This document shows, in pieces, positions 29,253-30,000 of a stretch of DNA of 30,000 nt. The notes beneath the pieces were generated by a model. The model was not told where the DNA came from, made no database searches, and saw nothing but the letters and a program-made list of their open reading frames with translations. Location of the stretch: positions 1-30,000 of the forward strand of contig CAJNDS010002176.1 in assembly GCA_905221605.1 (NCBI GenBank). Direction: 5' to 3'. A program made the position numbers and the translations under genes. Every line of letters begins with the position of its first letter. Within the stretch, counting starts at the first letter, position 1. This stretch comes from Symbiodinium natans (lineage: Eukaryota > Sar > Dinophyceae > Suessiales > Symbiodiniaceae).

Positions 29253-29684
29253 ACCCCCAACCCTAAACCCTCAACCCTCAACCCTCAACCCCCAACCCTC
29301 AACCCTAAACCCTCAACCCTCAACCCTAAACCCTAAACCCTAAACCCTAAACCCTAAACCTTAAACCTTAAACCCTCGCGCCTTTCCGCGTTGCCAGGTG
29401 GCCGAGCTGGAGGTTCAGATGGCCGAGGTGCAGATCAGGGATTTGGAGATGCGGCTTGAATGGGTTTGGGGTTTGGGGTTTGGGGTTTGGGGTTTGGGGT
29501 TTGGGGTTTGGGGTTTAGGGTTTAGGGTTTGGGGTTTAGGGTTTAGGGTTTAGGGTTTAGGGTTTAGGGTTTAGGGGACCTGGTTCGTTGTGCTTGACTG
29601 GTTGCTGGATTCCGGCTCCTTGCTAGGCAGAGGCACAAAAGATCGATGAGCCCAAGCAGTGCGAGGACGAGCATCGCCTGAGTT
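26624..29684 (+). CDS. Coiled-coil protein gene, partial (continues past the window)
   Basis: Small exons encode heptad-like, Glu/Arg/Gln-rich helix. 26624-26663 (LHQQNEIAQKQQE) joins in phase 0 to 26805-26839 (EERRRQEEKEP). 27544-27609 (EQARQRFEEQRPSCGEC), 27973-28007 (RRQQEEERKRL), 28769-28826 (EESDRVAQGLQDELRKLIE), 29398-29463 (VAELEVQMAEVQIRDLEMRL) and 29627-29684 (AEAQKIDEPKQCEDEHRL) join in matching phase; the 28007/28769 join completes an Arg codon split 2+1. Donors include GC at 26664, 27610, 28008 and 28827, and GT elsewhere. The link between 26839 and 27544 was not resolved, so two genes are possible. Composition suggests a structural or scaffold coiled coil. The family cannot be named from heptads alone. 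Start and end were not found. Confidence 0.62.
26840..27543. other. Unresolved GC-rich segment within the coiled-coil gene
   Basis: Repeat-poor sequence with several overlapping + frames (26958-27218, 27151-27375, 27342-27536), none with recognisable motifs. One or more may be larger exons of the surrounding gene, but phase alone does not decide which. Confidence 0.4.
28470..28755 (-). repeat. Telomere-like array, C strand
   Basis: CCCTAAA units interrupted by CCCCAAGCTCC-type units (28556-28585 and 28660-28690), ending in a cleaner run. It ends 14 nt before the exon at 28769. Confidence 0.88.
28873..28923 (+). repeat. Short G-strand telomere-like array
   Basis: TTTGGGG, TTTAGGA, TTCAGGG and TGTAGGG variants in the first 100 nt of the intron after the exon ending at 28826. 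The same intron ends in a C-strand array. Confidence 0.82.
29165..29373 (-). repeat. CCCTCAA-homogenised array grading into CCCTAAA
   Basis: Almost pure CCCTCAA for about 130 bp, then mixed, then CCCTAAA, ending 24 nt before the exon at 29398. The run of one variant shows local tandem expansion. Confidence 0.93.
29464..29576 (+). repeat. TTTGGGG-homogenised array grading into TTTAGGG
   Basis: Eight TTTGGGG units, then TTTAGGG. The array starts at the exon boundary: the proposed GT donor at 29464 is the first base of a GTTTGGG unit. Confidence 0.92.
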
Positions 29685-29696
29685 GTGTGGGGTCGT

Positions 29697-29738
29697 TTAG
29701 GGTTTAGGGTTTATCGTTTAGGGTTTGGGGTTTAGGGG
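29697..29738 (+). repeat. Short G-strand telomere-like array
   Basis: TTTAGGG, TTTATCG and TTTGGGG units, 12 nt after the exon ending near 29684. Confidence 0.85.
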
Positions 29739-30000
29739 TCCTTTAGGTCCAGGGAGTGTGCCCGCAGAATGCAACGATGTGTGTTTCTGGGTAAGCTTCT
29801 TTTTGGTCAGGGTATCGATACTTTTTGGCTGGGATGTCCTTGCATCAGGCCATCGGCCAAGGCGGTGTTGCATACACCTGTACCTGAACTCAGGTCTTTT
29901 TACGTCCTGTTGCCTTGCTCTTGATGAGGTTCTGATATTTTTTCTGCGATCCTAGAAGCACCAGCCAGGCGACCTCGGTTGGTTTCTGGAGTCCTCAGCG
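29739..30000. other. Window end, intron of the coiled-coil gene
   Basis: No repeat or exon could be supported; the sequence probably continues the intron. Confidence 0.4.

Noticed and set aside
1321-29738. A true chromosome end
   Set aside because: Arrays are short, in both orientations, degenerate, and interleaved with unique sequence and exons across the whole window. A terminal array would be long, uniform and one-directional.
1-30000. tRNA, rRNA or snRNA genes
   Set aside because: Looked for GGTTCGAATCC-type T-arms and conserved rRNA/snRNA blocks by eye. Isolated near-matches lacked the rest of the structure. A covariance-model scan would be decisive.

Overview
This window reads as nuclear DNA of a photosynthetic dinoflagellate. 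Four things support this. (1) Degenerate TTTAGGG/CCCTAAA telomere-type repeats are scattered through it in both orientations. (2) It carries two split, nuclear-style copies of psbK, a photosystem II gene that is plastid-encoded in most algae but absent from the reduced minicircle plastid genome of peridinin dinoflagellates. (3) Coding sequence is cut into very small exons (about 20-90 nt) whose introns often begin with GC or GA instead of GT. (4) Every gene I can support lies on the + strand, as expected for dinoflagellate unidirectional gene arrays. There is no sign of bacterial gene organisation. Most long open frames are produced by satellite or intron sequence and are not genes.

Layout. 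1-2.7 kb: telomere-like arrays with a few weak exon-like islands. 2.8-6.8 kb: a DHHC-type protein S-acyltransferase, nine phase-compatible exons from the cysteine-rich domain to the stop, plus a probable upstream DPG-motif exon. 7.48-8.15 kb: an unrecognised gene with at least three exons. 10.28-13.1 kb: a composite satellite block of a 73-bp GC-rich repeat, an 11-bp pyrimidine repeat, a 61/62-bp repeat and two related 42-bp repeats, bordered on both sides by CCATCACCACA-type minisatellite. 14.2-18.87 kb: a Pro/Ala/Met-rich multi-exon gene of unknown function. 19.5-22.4 kb and 22.9-25.6 kb: two tandem psbK genes, each with a hydrophobic leader exon, a thylakoid-targeting exon ending in an Ala-His-Ala cleavage motif, and three exons for mature PsbK. 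26.6-29.7 kb: a coiled-coil protein gene running off the right edge.

The genes share architecture more than pathway. PsbK acts in the plastid thylakoid, the DHHC enzyme would palmitoylate proteins at endomembranes or the plasma membrane, and the other genes have no assigned role. The most unusual feature is the polarity of the telomere-like arrays: CCCTAAA-strand arrays lie just 5' of exons and TTTAGGG-strand arrays just 3' of them. This suggests they are part of intron architecture (branch-site or polypyrimidine function, intron folding, or intron-spreading elements) and not random telomere debris. A dispersed family of about 95 bp (four copies) and a second family of about 60 bp (two copies) also lie in introns.
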